Shown here: positions 23,680-36,079 of the stretch, in pieces
Layout of the letters: every line of letters begins with the position of its first letter
Numbering within the stretch: position 1 is the first letter of the stretch
DNA from: Cyprinodon diabolis
Taxonomy: Eukaryota; Chordata; Actinopteri; Cyprinodontiformes; Cyprinodontidae
Reading direction: 5' to 3'
Assembly (NCBI GenBank): GCA_030533445.1
Contig: CM060081.1
Coordinates: 16,767,655 to 16,831,654 of the forward strand
Length of the DNA stretch: 64,000 nt
Notes under the pieces: model-generated
The model's input: only the letters and a program-made list of their open reading frames with translations
The model's database searches: none
What the model was told of the DNA's origin: nothing
Translations under genes and position numbers: made by a program

Positions 23680-24205
23680 TGATCTTGGCAATTATCACTA
23701 GCTTAACTCCATTCACCTGTGTTTTTAGAGTTCCTTGGTGTTTCTGATTTCCTGATCCTGACCTGTTCTGCCTCACTACCACTGAGCCTGTCGGTTCCTG
23801 TCTGATCTCAGTGGTGAGAGTGTTTCTAGCATTACCTTAGTGTTTCTGATTACCCTATCCTGACCTGTTCTGTCTGTCAACCAATGAGCCTGCCTGTTCC
23901 CATCTGAACGGTTTGCCTGACCTGGCCTCTGACACTGGCGGATGCCGCATCTTGTTGGCAGCCCACTGGCTGGATCCTACCTTGTTCTCTGGGCACGGAT
24001 TGAGCTGTTAAACCAGGTTAGTGACTCACATGGAGAATCATCCTCCACCAGATTAACATGGTAAATAACCTGTGTTTCTCTCCTGCAGAGTTTCCTGTGA
24101 TAAACGCCCTTGCTGCTGCTACTCTGATCCGCTGGTTTTAAATAAAAAAATGTTGAATAATCCCACTGTCTGTCTTGCCTTGAATACTGCTTCCTCTGTT
24201 CTGAA
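23680..24205 (+). repeat. Dispersed repeat, family D, copy 1 (~526 bp)
   Basis: It starts TGATCTTGG and contains TTCCTGATCCTGACCTGTTCTG twice, CTCTGGGCACGGATTGAGC, GTTAGTGACTCACATGGAG, AATAAA (24141-24146) and AATCCCACTGTCTGTCTTGCC. Its reverse complement is at 46724-47400 and a partial third copy is at 63825-64000. It has no coding content. The AATAAA near one end suggests an LTR or other transcribed non-coding element; exact ends and TSD are not resolved. Confidence 0.6.
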
Positions 24206-26749
24206 TTCTAACAATGACAAAATGAACATTTTCAATTCAAAAACATGTTTTTCTAAGTCAGTGAATAAACAAACATGAGCAAAGCAGCTCACATAAAAAT
24301 GCTAAATTGTCTGTGCTTGCTTTTTCAAGTCCGAGGATTTGACCTAAGTGCTTTCCACTAAATTCAGTCATTCCCTCATTCACACACTCTCAAACATATC
24401 TATTGTTTTAATGCACTGTTTATTTACTTGGTTGACGGTTTAATCATTTAGTTTTTTAGAAACCTACATTATTCCATACAGCTCTTTTTTAAAACTACTG
24501 CTTTAGAAGTGAGAACAATACATGAACATTGATTATAGCACAATTTGATATATTTAATAATACAAAAAATATATTGCAACAAGATATATCATTTTGCTTT
24601 TAAGGGTTTAACATTTGCTATAAACAGAATATAGAGTTCTATTTCTGAAACTGACACCAGAACTATGGCAGTAGATCTATGCACTAAGCATTGGTTTTCA
24701 AAGCTTAACATGTGCTATTTAACATGCAACATTTAGTGCAATTTAAAAATGGGTTGCATTGACAGGAGAATTTCAAGTTTGAGTACCCCCAGTGGACCAA
24801 CGCATGTGATACTGCTTGTGCATCAGATGGGTGTGCTAGACACATTGAAAACAAAGGTTCCCACTCGAGACTTTAGAAATGGGATTTTTTGCATACGTTT
24901 TCTCAGCTGCTATGTATGTAATATAAACATATTTTATAATATATATATGGTTTCAGTAAATCCATGTATAAATTGAAGGCTGTTAGGGGCTTTTGGATAA
25001 ATCAGGGATTAATTATTACAGTTATTTTGATCACATAAAAATAGGTGGTTCCCTGTAGGTCTTCCCCGGCAGGCCTCTTTGATTATGAAATCAGAAAAAC
25101 ACGCGAAGAATGCACACAAGATCTGAGAAAGAGCAAATTATCCAAAATAGGATGGGCTGGGGTGGGCATTGGAGGTGGTGATGGGTTTTTTAGTCGCATG
25201 TTTAATATGCCTTAGACTTAGAAAATCAAGTATAGAGAAAATGTACAGGTAATTAAAACTTGTTTACCCAATCCTCTTTTTTTTAAATACTCCCTTAAAG
25301 AAACTAAAGATTATATGTGTGAATCGATATGACATTGGCCATGATTCAGGGGTCATCACAGCAAGTTATTATCCTAACCCTTCCTAAGGCAACTGTGATT
25401 TAAACTCAGATCCACCATATTACAGTCACCTACTTAAAGTACTTCATCTTTAAGACTTCACATCTAAGCTCACTATAGAAAACAAATAATAAAGGTTATA
25501 TACTCTGATTTTGCCTTCTTTCCGAGGGGGATGCATCCGTACTGGGGCGGGTATTTCTGCTCCCCGCTGACACTTGTAACTGCATTTAAATATTTTTCTA
25601 ATGACCTATGGTGGAACAGTTTAAATTAATACCTACATCCAATTAAAATGTTAAAACTTTGAAAATATTTTTTATTTCCAGCTGCTACCACCAGATAACA
25701 GGTAGCAGGGATTCCTTGAGTCTTTCAATCAGATTGTCTATGTGACGGAATACACAGACAAATTACACAAAGCGAAATAGCCTATAGTAAACAGTAAATC
25801 TTGGCACAACTTAGTAAAGGCAGAGAGATTTGCCGGACTAGATTTGGACTGAAAACGAAATGTAATTCTGCTAGACAGAAAACTTAAAAAAATGTATCAG
25901 CAGTTCATTGCTGTGTGTGACCTTCTGATTTAGCAAGATTTTGCTTTGTCTTTTGCATTTGTAAAGATGGAGGGTTTCTCATGGGGAAACAAACAGTCAG
26001 GGGCAGAGCTTAGAATTCATTCTTTACAGGACCAGGGATAGTTCCTTTGAAATATTATTAAACCAACATTTGGATTTGGACACAAAAACTCTAAGGTATA
26101 GGACCAAAGCCCTGTGAAAGTGAAAATACCAGAGTACACAAATGTATCAAAATTCTACCCAGGATTTGCAAAGTACCAGAATTTTTAGGGGCAATTGAAA
26201 AGTAGTTAGACATGTAAATATCAAGTGAAGGGTTTTAGCGAAAGCTGTAATGCTCCACTTGTAAAGGGATATCTATTGGGCTTCTCCTTGGCACAAAGAA
26301 AACAATTCTGTTACACTGCCAGATAGTACTCATGCTGATGATTCCAAGTCATTTATTTAATTGATAATGGATTATTTTCTTCTTACAGTTAATAAAAACA
26401 CAACAGTTAAGGTTAGACCATTACATTTTTGTACAAAAATGTGGCCTTGCTTAAAGGCCACCTTTTAAAAGGTCATTTTAATCTAACAAACAAGCCTCAT
26501 GGTAATGTATATTCCAATGCAAGACTAACGGCCAAACTCAGTGCCAACTCAAGTTTATTCATTTTAGGAAGTGTTGTGAATATTATTTATAATAAAATAG
26601 AATAGAGTAGAAAATCCCTTTTTTGTCCCAAAATGGGGAAATTCTCTATGTGTAATCAGATCCCTCTTCCTCAATCTAATGATATAAAAAATTTTCAGAA
26701 CCGTCATCTTCTGCTTTATTTGGGACTGAGTGGCAAGGGCTCTTTGCTG

Positions 26750-28098
26750 GAGGAAGCCCAATGGACCCCTGGGCCAGCTGAGAGACATAGACCCTCCATC
26801 TTGTCCTGGGTCGTCCTCCTAGCCTCCTCCCAGTGGAACATGCCTGGAACATCTTTTGAGGGAGGTTTCCAGATGGCGTCCGAAATAATATGTCCGAGCT
26901 ACCTAAGCTGGTTCCTTTCGATGTGGAGAAGAAGTGGCTCTACAACAAGCCTCTTGCTAATGACAAAGCTCCTCAGCTCATCTCTAAGGCCCCGTCCACA
27001 CGAAGCCGAACCCTGGCCTAAACGCACAAATTTTTCACCAAACCGGCCTCTCATCCATACGAAGCCGGCGTTTCGGGGGTCTGTATATGAACTTTTTTTT
27101 ATTCAGCCTTCAGAGGCTGAATAAAGTTGTGATACTGTGTCGCGCATGCGTGTTTAGAGGCGACGCTATGACGCATGCGTGTAAAAAAAAAAAGCGGTTA
27201 GAGCTTAAAGATGGAAACGCGAAAACGGCGTTTCAAAATCTTCCCACTCTGAAGGCTGAATAAAAAAAAGATCGTTTACAGACCCCGAAATGCCGGCTTC
27301 GTATGGATGAGAGGCCGGTTTGGTGAAAAATTTGTGCGTTTAGGCCAGGGTTCGGCTTCGTGTGGACGGGGCCATAGTGGGAAGATTTTGAAATGCTGTT
27401 TTCGCGTTTCCATCTTTTAGCTCTAACCGCATTTTTTTTTACACGCATGCGTCATAGCGTCGCCTCTAAACACGCATGCGCGACACAGTATCACAACAAC
27501 AATGGCGCCGTACTGTGTTGAATGGTTGCTGCTCATGCTACTCACCCTGCTGTCGGGCTTACAACAGAATCTTCTTCTACTGGAATATCTCCAGGAAGAA
27601 CAGAGCAATATCGACGACATAGTTCAGCACCTGAATTTGACTGAAACACGAAAATGGACCCGCAGGGTAACCATGCATAAATATTAGTGCGCATGCCCAA
27701 CATTTCGTCGCCTATTTTTGCTTTGGCACGACAGCGCCACTTACAGGCCTGGCATACATTTCGCAGCGTTTTCATGCATTCGTGTGGACGATCATATTTA
27801 TTTTACGTCTCCGTCTTTACGACAAACGTTCTGGAAAATATAAGTTTTTCGTGTTCGTTTTGACTTCGTGTTGACGGGGCCTAAGAGAGAGCCCAGCCCC
27901 CCCTACAGAGAAAGCTCAGTTCGGCGGTTTATATCCGGGATCTTGCTCTTTTGGTCATGATTTCCTGGCTTTAGGTGAGGGTAAGAATACACACCGACCA
28001 GTAAATTGAGAGCTCTGCTTTTTTGCTTAGCTCTCTCTTCAACATGACAGACAGACAGCGTCTGCATTGTAGCAGCAACTGCATGTTCAGATCGTTAA
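26750..28098 (-). pseudogene. LINE reverse transcriptase 3' fragment (RTE/Rex-like), split by a nested element
   Basis: 26750-26984 and 27885-28098 read on the - strand as the C-terminal part of a fish LINE polyprotein: RSRIPDINR-type, LSLRD-type, RSHLERNQLR-type and GRRPR-type blocks, matching a conserved fish LINE tail I recognise. It is frame-broken and lacks both ends. The 894-bp insertion at 26988-27881 separates the halves; removing it and one TAA rejoins ATCTCTAAGAGAGAGCC, the expected contiguous LINE sequence. The clade name is uncertain. Confidence 0.65.
26988..27881. mobile_element. Harbinger-like foldback DNA transposon, 894 bp, TAA target duplication
   Basis: Termini GGCCCCGTCCACACGAAG and CTTCGTGTTGACGGGGCC are inverted. 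It is flanked by TAA (26985-26987 and 27882-27884), and the interrupted LINE gives the empty site, so the 3-bp duplication is firm. Inside, segment L1 (26988-27116) is inverted at 27247-27373 and segment L2 (27126-27247) is inverted at 27376-27500, giving order L1-L2-L1'-L2'. An internal element terminus (GTGTGGACGGGGCC) ends at 27373. A 61-codon frame at 27502-27687 (MAPYCVEWLL...) may be a remnant of an encoded protein, unproven. Confidence 0.75.
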
Positions 28099-31000
28099 TT
28101 CTTCAAATGTACATATTACAACATAGAGTGAACTCTCCCACATGAAAAAATATTGTTTACATTAAGACTTTGAACAAATATCCAGGAATCTGATGTGTGT
28201 TCTTCTGTAAATTCTGAAATTTAAGTATTTTATGTTGGTTTTGTATTTATGTAGAGATGTCATGTGAAAACACAATTCAAAGACTTTAAAGCCCTTTTCT
28301 GCTTAATGTTTTGTGTGACGTTTAAACTTTGTCACTAATGTATACAATGCAAACCTACAACTTCACATTTGTACTCTTCCAGCATTTAGAAATAGGAGTG
28401 ACAGACATCTTTTCCGTCCAGTGAATCTTGGATAAAACCCCATTTTTACAATACGCCAATAAACCAGTGCCCATCCAGATGGCCTGATGGATGTGAATTA
28501 TCTCTATATCTACAGAGCAGATTTTTCAAATTAATTTGCTGTGGAGCTTTCTCTGGGGAAGGAAAAGCTGCTGCATTTTTATCTAAGGATGTTTCCTGAA
28601 CAGAAATTGTCTCCATGTTGAGTATTTTTTTAAACTATATAATTATCCATTTTTTATACCTGCTTATTGTTGCAATGTTGGAGGGAGACTGGGGGCCTAT
28701 GGTGTGCACTAGTCATAGGGAATGAGGCTTTGTAGATACTGATCAAGTCACCGTTCAATCATAGGGCAACACTAAGGACTGTTTGTTTTAAAGTTTTGAA
28801 ACAATTTCGAGACTAATTAAGCTCATTTACAGATTCATTCAAGGTCTGACTTATAGCAAAAGAAGGGAATCATTTTAAATATATATTTAAAAATATTTAC
28901 AAACTTATTGTTTCAACCGCAACCTTTGTAAATATAATATAGATGTTCCATGCTCGTTTTTGCTCTTGATTTATTGTGCGACATGCTCCCCCCCCCATTT
29001 CATTCTAGCTGTTATGCAAGGGATGATGTGTGATGAATGCATTGACATGCTTCGTGCTGGCCTTTATGGAGACTCCATCAGGTTTCCTCCCGATGACAGT
29101 GTCTGCTAATGCGAGCTGGTCCAAGATCTCATTTGTTGTCGAGTGTGAAATTGTGATAAGCCATGACAAATGATAATTAAAGTAACCTTGATGTTCAACG
29201 TCTGACCTTCTCCCAGTAGAGGAGCATGTTTATTTAGGTTTTGCAGGAGCAGGCCTTTAGCCAATCTGTCACTAATTGCTCATGGGGTTCCCAGGCTGTC
29301 AGCATGCTTCAGAAAAAGACAAAAGTTCTGTTTAGGAGCCTTAATGAGCTTTATTTATACCCTGTATTCTCCATTACATCAGTCAATAGCTTTAGAGAGT
29401 TGCGCAAATAAAAAAAAAAGGGTTGATTAGTAGTTTTATTGATATTAATTTTATGTTAGTCAGTGGACTTGATTTTACACTTGGAAGGATATTGAAAATA
29501 TTCCTGTGTGACTGAACCTAAAGTTGTTGGATGTAGAAACATATATCATTCTGAACAGGAACCGGGGCTTTCCTGAGCTACTATTTCTGATGATTTGTCT
29601 GTGTTTACATACTTTCCAAATCTACATTCTCAATTGAAATGAATCTACCACTTTTTGACGCGCAAATCTGCTTCAACTATTTAACACCTCTGGAAGCTTT
29701 CTGAAATGCAAATGCATGAATGGAAGCAATATTTATTCGCTTTTATGCAAACTTGAATCACCTATATCTAAGTTAGATAGATTTATGGAACTGAAATATT
29801 GAACAAAAAATTTATTTTTAACCAGATGTTCTAAACATCTGTGTGCTAAAATGTACTATAATCTTGCAAAACAGGTAATTTTTGTGGGAATTTTGAATCT
29901 GTAGAATTTATCACACTGAGCATTAACCCTACAGAGAAGGAAAAAGTTAGTGAAAGACATTTGTAAAAAATAAAGTTGTTTTACCTGAATACTACTATTA
30001 TTGCGGGACTTATAATTTTGCATTTAAAGTGTTGGATTAGCGCTTTATTCACCAGACCAACATGGGATCAATGAATGTTTAATGGGAGAGGCTTCATTAG
30101 TTTCAAAAGTGGCGATCTCACAGGGCAAAACAAAAATAACCCATTTTAAACAACTGAACTAGCCTAGGACTGATCACAATTTATCTAAAAAGGGCTTCAG
30201 TTATAGTCATTTTGTTTATGTGCATTTTTTGGGGTGATACCTGATGAAGGCTTTGTAAAGTGCTATAAGAAGCTCAGATCAATTTCAAGGGTGCTTCATA
30301 TATATCAAGACCATTATCCTACCACCACATGTTGCCAGAAATTGCACAGTTGTTGACAAATATGGCTTAACTCACATTAAAAAACTCCATACCGTATTTC
30401 CATTCTAGCACTTTGACACTAATATAATAAAGACAATTGAATTACTTTTTGTAATTGTTACAGCAACAGGGTCAAAGTTGTTGGATGACTGACCAGAGAC
30501 AGTCAGCATTTAATCTCCTTGTCCATTAGCAGAAATGCTCTATTTTAAATCTGAAATTCCTTTATGCATCTGCCCTGTAATTAACAATAACAAAACATCT
30601 GATCCCCCATCATTCTCTGTGAATCCTAACACATTTTCCTCCAAATAAGAGTGGCATCACACATCTGCAAGGCCCAACTGTCATTTTGCTCCTCTGACAG
30701 ACCATCAGCAAAATAGGCTTATGGAGAAGGTGACATTCATCACAAACAGCTGCAGGCAGATGGATGATAGGCTTTTCTTCTGATCCTAGCAGATGCCTAA
30801 ATAAGGTCTTCCAAAGGCATTTACTAACCAGGCTCTTACCTTGTGGACATTCTACAGTGTTTGGCTCTCTAGCCATTAATAGAATAGCTCCTGAGAAATG
30901 TTCATTCTCCAGGTATCAGGCTAGGCCAAGATGGAAAGAACTGCAGAGATTTGCAGCTACTGATGAAGGGGAATCTGTATTTCAGTGTGGCATGGTAAAG

Positions 31001-31877
31001 CTTAAATAGGTTTGTCACAAAGAAGACTTAAAAAACCAGAAGCTTACAATGTGCTTTAATTAAGATTGACCCAATGTGAAAAGAAAAACACATTTAACCT
31101 ACAATAATTGGACACAGAGCAGATGTGGCTCACCTGGTGTTTTCATTTTCTCTATGAAAGCCCGCTGGGTTTTACATTATTTGAACAAGACCCATTATTG
31201 CCAGAAAAAGAAAATAACTTCTCTTTTCAGTATACAACAGTTTACAACATACAACATAGTATAAGGCTATAAATCCCTTTCAAAAATAATAACTTCCAGA
31301 GTTGTTCTCTGAGTAGAGACATAAAACTCCTGTGAAAGTGAGTACCAATAGCTGTGCATTCATCAGTATGTCCTGGCTGATGACTTGAAATATTTAAATT
31401 GAGTCAACCCATAAAAATTAAGTATTAAGAGTTAGAGACTTGGTGTCAGGGTGACCAAATGTCAAATTTTGATTGTGTAAAATCATAAAAATGTAAAAGA
31501 AGTTCAATGTTCCTTTCCTCAATGCGAACAGAGCAAAGCTGCAATAATTGTCACTGAACAACCCCAATGCCCCATGTCTTGACCAAGCTTTGCATAATAC
31601 TTTTAAAGTAAAACATCACATTTTAACCGAAAAATATTATGGAATCTACATTAAATAAAAAGAAAACACATCTAGAAAAAAAGACTGCAGAATGGTCTGT
31701 AAGGGGGCAAGCCCAGTGAGAAGTTATTGCCAGAGAGCTTTTTGTAAAGTTTGCCAAGATTAATTTTACATTTCATACTAGGGGAGCAGAGTGTAAAGCA
31801 ACAAAGTAAGTCAATCAGTTGTGCGTCCAGCATGATCTCTCATTTCTATTTATAACAAGTTTGCATAGATTTTAAAG

Positions 31878-32253
31878 CAGGGGTCACCAACTAATTCAAG
31901 ACTGTGGGCTACTTCTTGGCTATTGAATCATAGGAAGGGCTACCAATACTGACCTATGAACAAGAGGGGTCAGCGTTCACCTAAACTTTATCCAAATTAA
32001 ACACATTTTTATTGTTAACTTTTAATTTCTAATTTGCTTTTAAACATTATAAATTTAAAATCTCTATAAATACTAAAATACCCTATATGATTACTATGAT
32101 GATATGCTCTATAAATTATAAAAAAGAAGAGTCACAGAATAAAATAGAATTTCAAACTTAGCCCACTGCTGAGTTTTCAGAAGGCTTTGAGGGCACCCCA
32201 TGTGGTCCTTGAGGGCCCCTTGGTGCCCACGGGCACCGCGTTGGTGACCCCTG
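31878..32253. mobile_element. hAT-type MITE, 376 bp, 8-bp TSD
   Basis: Perfect terminal inverted repeats CAGGGGTCACCAA / TTGGTGACCCCTG are flanked by TTTTAAAG (31870-31877) and TTTTGAAG (32254-32261), a 7/8 target duplication. The interior is AT-rich and non-coding. It belongs to the common CAGGGGTCACCAA group of vertebrate hAT-derived repeats. Confidence 0.9.
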
Positions 32254-33029
32254 TTTTGAAGTAAGGTTAACATAATGGATCTAGTGATCCGTTCCAACTG
32301 AACCGATTCCGGCTACAAAGTGATTGTCACCCAGTTGCAGCTCCTGGATTTGGCGGTGGTAGACTACTCTCTAAACTGGATTTGTCCGGTGAACCCAGGG
32401 ATGTTAATGTAGACGGCTTTATTCAGTTTTCTATAACAAATAAAGAACAGGGACTCGCTCAATTAAAATCTTGTTCAATGTTAAAGTGAAACAGGGCAGC
32501 AGCAGATTGAAGCTCCTAAGATTCAGTGACGCAGTGAAGAGACAGAAGGGAAGTTTGTCTCCACTTTTTAAATTGCTGTAATGTGACATGCAAATTGCTG
32601 GCATTATGTCAAGCAAAGGACAGTACCCGAATGTGGCAACTTTTTTGTTGGAAATACATCCAAAGTGAACACACCAAAAAAGAATGTAATGGGGTGAATA
32701 CAGCACTAATGTTTCTCTTGCAGGATATTTGATTACGTAGTTGTTGCAGAACTCTGTCACATTTTTGGTCTTTGGTAGTGTAGATTTCCCTGTTAATCAT
32801 GGATCATAAATTGAAACTAGGTGCTTATAGGTGTGAGAATGTTTTTGTTTTATTTTATTCATTAGTTTATTAACCCAGTTATTGCTGGACTTTATTTGTT
32901 TGGTTGAGTAGTAACCATTGTAATACGCAGTTCTTCAATATATTAATGTCTATATGTCTGTTTAATACATGGTAGCTCTTCTGTTTCTGAGGCTTTGATG
33001 TCAATTTTATGTTCATGTTCCAACTGCAG

Positions 33030-33162
33030 GAGTCCAGGTGGAACTACCTATTCACTTTCCTGGCATTTCCGTCGTTGCTGCAGCTTTGTATCCTACCTTT
33101 CCTCCCTGAAAGTCCCCGCTACCTGCTGATGGAAAGGAGGGATGAGGCAGCAGCTGAGCGAG
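33030..33162 (+). CDS. slc2a9: SLC2A9-like exon: TM6 and PESPR motif (human residues ~228-272)
   Basis: This 133-nt exon starts after CCAACTGCAG and ends before GTATTTTA, a weaker but usable donor. It reads ESRWNYLFTFLAFPSLLQLC (TM6) and then ILPFLPESPRYLLMERRDEA. PESPR is the diagnostic motif after TM6 of the whole SLC2A family; human GLUT9 has PDSPR at this place, so the fish protein carries the commoner Glu. The exon ends one base into an Ala codon. It lies 19.0 kb after the previous exon, the longest complete intron in the window. Confidence 0.93.
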
Positions 33163-33690
33163 GTATTTTACGAAGCAACCTGTCAAATACAATGGTGCTT
33201 GAAAATTTACATACCTTACCATTGAGGAAAATGATAAATCCAAACTAGTAATTCAAATAACACAACATTGGAAAAATACAAATTTACTAAATGATAATGT
33301 AGTAAAATAAGATATTGTTTTTGAATATAAACCAACATTCCTGTCAACAGGTGCAGAAGTCTGAACATTTATTGAACATTACAGAAAGCACCTGATTTCT
33401 CAAAATGTTAGTTCAAGAGCTCCACCAGGCTTGTTTATCTCTTAATTATTATTTCTCATATATGCATTTTATATATTCAAAATCAATGTCATGATTTACA
33501 TTTTCTTGCATTTTATTTATAATTCCTTTTTTCAATTTCAATTTATTTGACCTTCTTTAATGTAAACATTAATACACAACTGTATATTTGCACATGTACA
33601 GAAATTATCTTTCTCGCAAGCTATTCTTTTGATGATATACCTTTGTGGCTCAACTGAAAATAATTTATATTTCATGCTACCCAGTGTGAC

Positions 33691-33738
33691 TCTGGAAGTC
33701 AATTTGGGTAAAAAGTCTGGAAGTCAATTTGGGTAAAA
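33691..33738. repeat. 25-bp tandem duplication
   Basis: TCTGGAAGTCAATTTGGGTA followed by AAA occurs at 33691 and 33716. Confidence 0.9.
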
Positions 33739-34183
33739 GCTTTTTTCATGTGTACTTCAATACCTACTCATATTCCAAGCCGTTCAAAGAAGAAAAAGAT
33801 TTTTGCCAAACATTTATGTCTATTATTTTCAGCCCAACTTTATATTGATTTAATTCAGTCATATTGCATTTGTTTAAGACCTCAAGCTACCGAATCTTGG
33901 AAATTAGGATCTTTCACAAACTGACTCATCCCACCACAGTTGCCTTATACATATGAAAAGTATATAAAGTTCTACATTGAAAAACATTGATAAAACAAAG
34001 AGTTTTTTTATTTTTGCACATACAGTTGGAAAATATGCAAAGGCCAAAAAACATTTAGGGCCATTTAGAAGTTTACATATAGCCAATCTAGATAACTATT
34101 AAAATAAGGTAAAAACGTTACAGTTATTTCTAGATTGTCAGAACAGATGTAGCTGTAGTTAGACTTGACAACATTTATTGTCA

Positions 34184-34526
34184 TTTTGTAAATGGTAAAT
34201 GGCATGTACTTATATAGCGCCTTTATTCAAGTTAGGAGACTTGACCAAAGCGCTTTACACTACATTCATTCACCCATTCACACACACACTCACACACTGA
34301 TGGTGGCAAGCTACATTGTAGCCACAGCTGCCCTGGGGCTCACTGACAGAAGCGGGGCTGCCGTACACTGGCGCCACCGGGCCCTCTGACCACCATCAGT
34401 AGACAATGCAGGTGAAGTGTCTTGCCCAAGGACACAACGACACTGAAGGTCGGAGTTGGGGCTTGAACCGTCAACCCTTCGATTTCAGGGCAAACTCCTA
34501 CATCCAATTCCACTGTCGCCCTTTTT
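34184..34526 (-). mobile_element. tRNA-derived SINE, second family, - strand
   Basis: On the - strand it starts GGGCGACAGTGG (A box at 34510-34520) and has GGTTCAAGCCC (B box at 34459-34469), the pol III promoter of a tRNA-like head. The body is the teleost segment with CAAGACACTTCACC, GGCGCCAGTG and AGCGCTTTGG, ending in ATTTACCATTTAC. The B box is intact to consensus within one base. Confidence 0.75.
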
Positions 34527-34724
34527 TTGTATACACAGAGTTTATACAAAATTACATTTCGTTTTGTACAGCTCTCATGACATTTCCATTTTCTTAATGT
34601 GCAGCAGTGATCAAATGTAAACAGTGTGGGAGAAAAAACATGGTGCGAAAGAACAAATTGATATGGTCAGTTTGATGCCTGATGTCTGTGACATGATTTA
34701 GAGTTTTTTGAACATTTAGCAATC

Positions 34725-35080
34725 TCATAGCATTGGAAAATAAGTTGTTTCGGAATCTGCTGGACCTTTATTAAATGCTAAGAAGCCTCTTCCCAGAGGG
34801 CAGCAGGGAGAAGAGTCAATAGTGGGGTTGTGAAGGGTCATTGATGATTTTATGGGTTCGGCCATGCAGCGCTGGGATGAAATTGAAGGAAGAGGAGCCC
34901 TGATGATCCTCTCCGGTGTTCTCACTACTCTTCTCAGCTTCTTCCAATCTGTGGCTTTGCAGCCTCCACGCCACACAGTGAGACAGCTGGTCAGAACGCT
35001 CTCTATGGTGCTTCTGTAGAAGGTCGTTAGGATGGGTGGGGTCAAGTGGGCTTTCCTCATCCTCCGCAGAAAGTACATAT
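34725..35080 (-). pseudogene. LINE reverse transcriptase C-terminal fragment (L2/Rex1-like)
   Basis: A 117-codon open frame reads MYFLRRMRKAHLTPPILTTF, then YRSTIESVLTSCLTVW and DWKKLRRVVRTPERIIRAPL. This is the C-terminal region found after the polymerase domain in fish L2-type LINEs (consensus-like YFLRRLRKAHL..ILTTFYRGTIESVL). It is 5'-truncated, as is usual for LINE copies, and the catalytic domain is absent. The open frame suggests a fairly young copy or chance survival. Confidence 0.75.
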
Positions 35081-35104
35081 GCTTTAGTTACATATATACC
35101 CCTA

Positions 35105-35190
35105 TTAAATCAGAATCAGAACCAAGTTTATTGCCAAGTAGGTTTGCACTTACAAGGAATTTGACTTGGTGTTGTTGGTGCAGAGAAAAA
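35105..35190 (-). mobile_element. LINE/SINE 3' tail fragment
   Basis: The - strand reads AATTCCTTGTAAGTGCAAAC, then ACTTGGCAATAAACTTGG and TTCTGATTCTG. This resembles the 3' end of common fish retroposons, with a built-in AATAAA. It lies upstream, in element orientation, of the LINE fragment at 34725-35080, so it is a separate insertion or rearranged. Confidence 0.55.
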
Positions 35191-35223
35191 ACAAAACAAA
35201 ACAAAATAACAAAATAAGATAGA

Positions 35224-35224
<1 letters not shown>

Positions 35225-35273
<49 letters not shown>
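35225..35273. repeat. (TA)n microsatellite
   Basis: About 49 bp of alternating TA with one slip near 35230. Confidence 0.95.
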
Positions 35274-35275
<2 letters not shown>

Positions 35276-36079
35276 CTATATACACAGAAGCTATATACAA
35301 ACAGTAGACTGTGCGTTAATGTAACGTTTTGTAAAGTTTTGACAAATACGTTTAGCTAGTCATACCCTGAAGACATGCCTTTCAAGCGTATTTGATTAGT
35401 CATTGGAAAGTACAGTAGTAGAGGTCATTTATAAAGGTTTGCTTCTTTGGATAGCTTTTAATAATTGCCTGAGCATTTTCAACTAGGTTGAGGCTCAGGC
35501 CAAGTTACTTTAGTTTGTTTTGTGAAAGAAAAAATAGCGAGTGCTTTTATGATAAGTCACCTTTGCCATAATTTGAACAGGTTGTACAGTTACCAAGATC
35601 ATAAGGCCTTAGTGTATCATTGACCGAGAGATACTATAAGATTGTCACCATGTACAGTAAAATTAGTGGAAAATAAACATGAACTCAGTGCCAACAAATA
35701 AGAGGCACCAGCTCCAAAACAAACTATCCTGAAGCTTGACTGACATTTCTTCACTCTCATTGACAAAACAATAGATCTCTGGAGAAAGGTTTCAGGGTCA
35801 GAGAAAAACCTCCAAACATTTTGATGGCAGTGTTATCATGCATCTTGAGACTCTTTAAGACACCTACCATTGGTACCAGGGCACCGAGCCTCAAAATGAT
35901 CCAGCTTCACATCAAATCAACAGCTAAACAGCTGAAAGATGAAGGGAATGTTCTTTTCTCAAAGGAAAATTATCCTGAATGCTCTTCAAACTGTTCAGTG
36001 AATAAACAAATGCTCTTGATTATTGATTATCTTGATTGTTCCTGTTTGGCTGTGACGTCGTCCTGGAAAGAAACATCAG

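Larger units (their letters stand above)
14014..33029 (+). other. Intron of slc2a9-like gene (19016 bp)
   Basis: The largest complete intron. It holds LTR-like elements (16950-17926, 19062-19774), a SINE copy with a CCCT/CCAT microsatellite (20625-20830), MITE-like fragments (22168-22300, 23335-23490), a family-D repeat (23680-24205), a LINE fragment with a nested foldback element (26750-28098), and a hAT MITE (31878-32253). The stretches 14014-16949, 24206-26749, 28099-31877 and 32262-33029 show no gene, RNA or element I can recognise. Confidence 0.88.

Noticed and set aside
26633..27124. 163-codon open frame on the + strand
   Set aside because: It reads antisense through the LINE fragment and into the foldback element, so it is a composite artefact.
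32431..32760. 109-codon open frame on the - strand
   Set aside because: No recognised domain, AT-rich, not framed by splice sites or flanking exons; treated as chance.
33163..33248. Possible read-through coding sequence after exon 4 (open frame to 33248)
   Set aside because: The donor at 33163 gives the conserved AER-A join with exon 5; read-through residues (GILRSNLSNT...) have no GLUT similarity.
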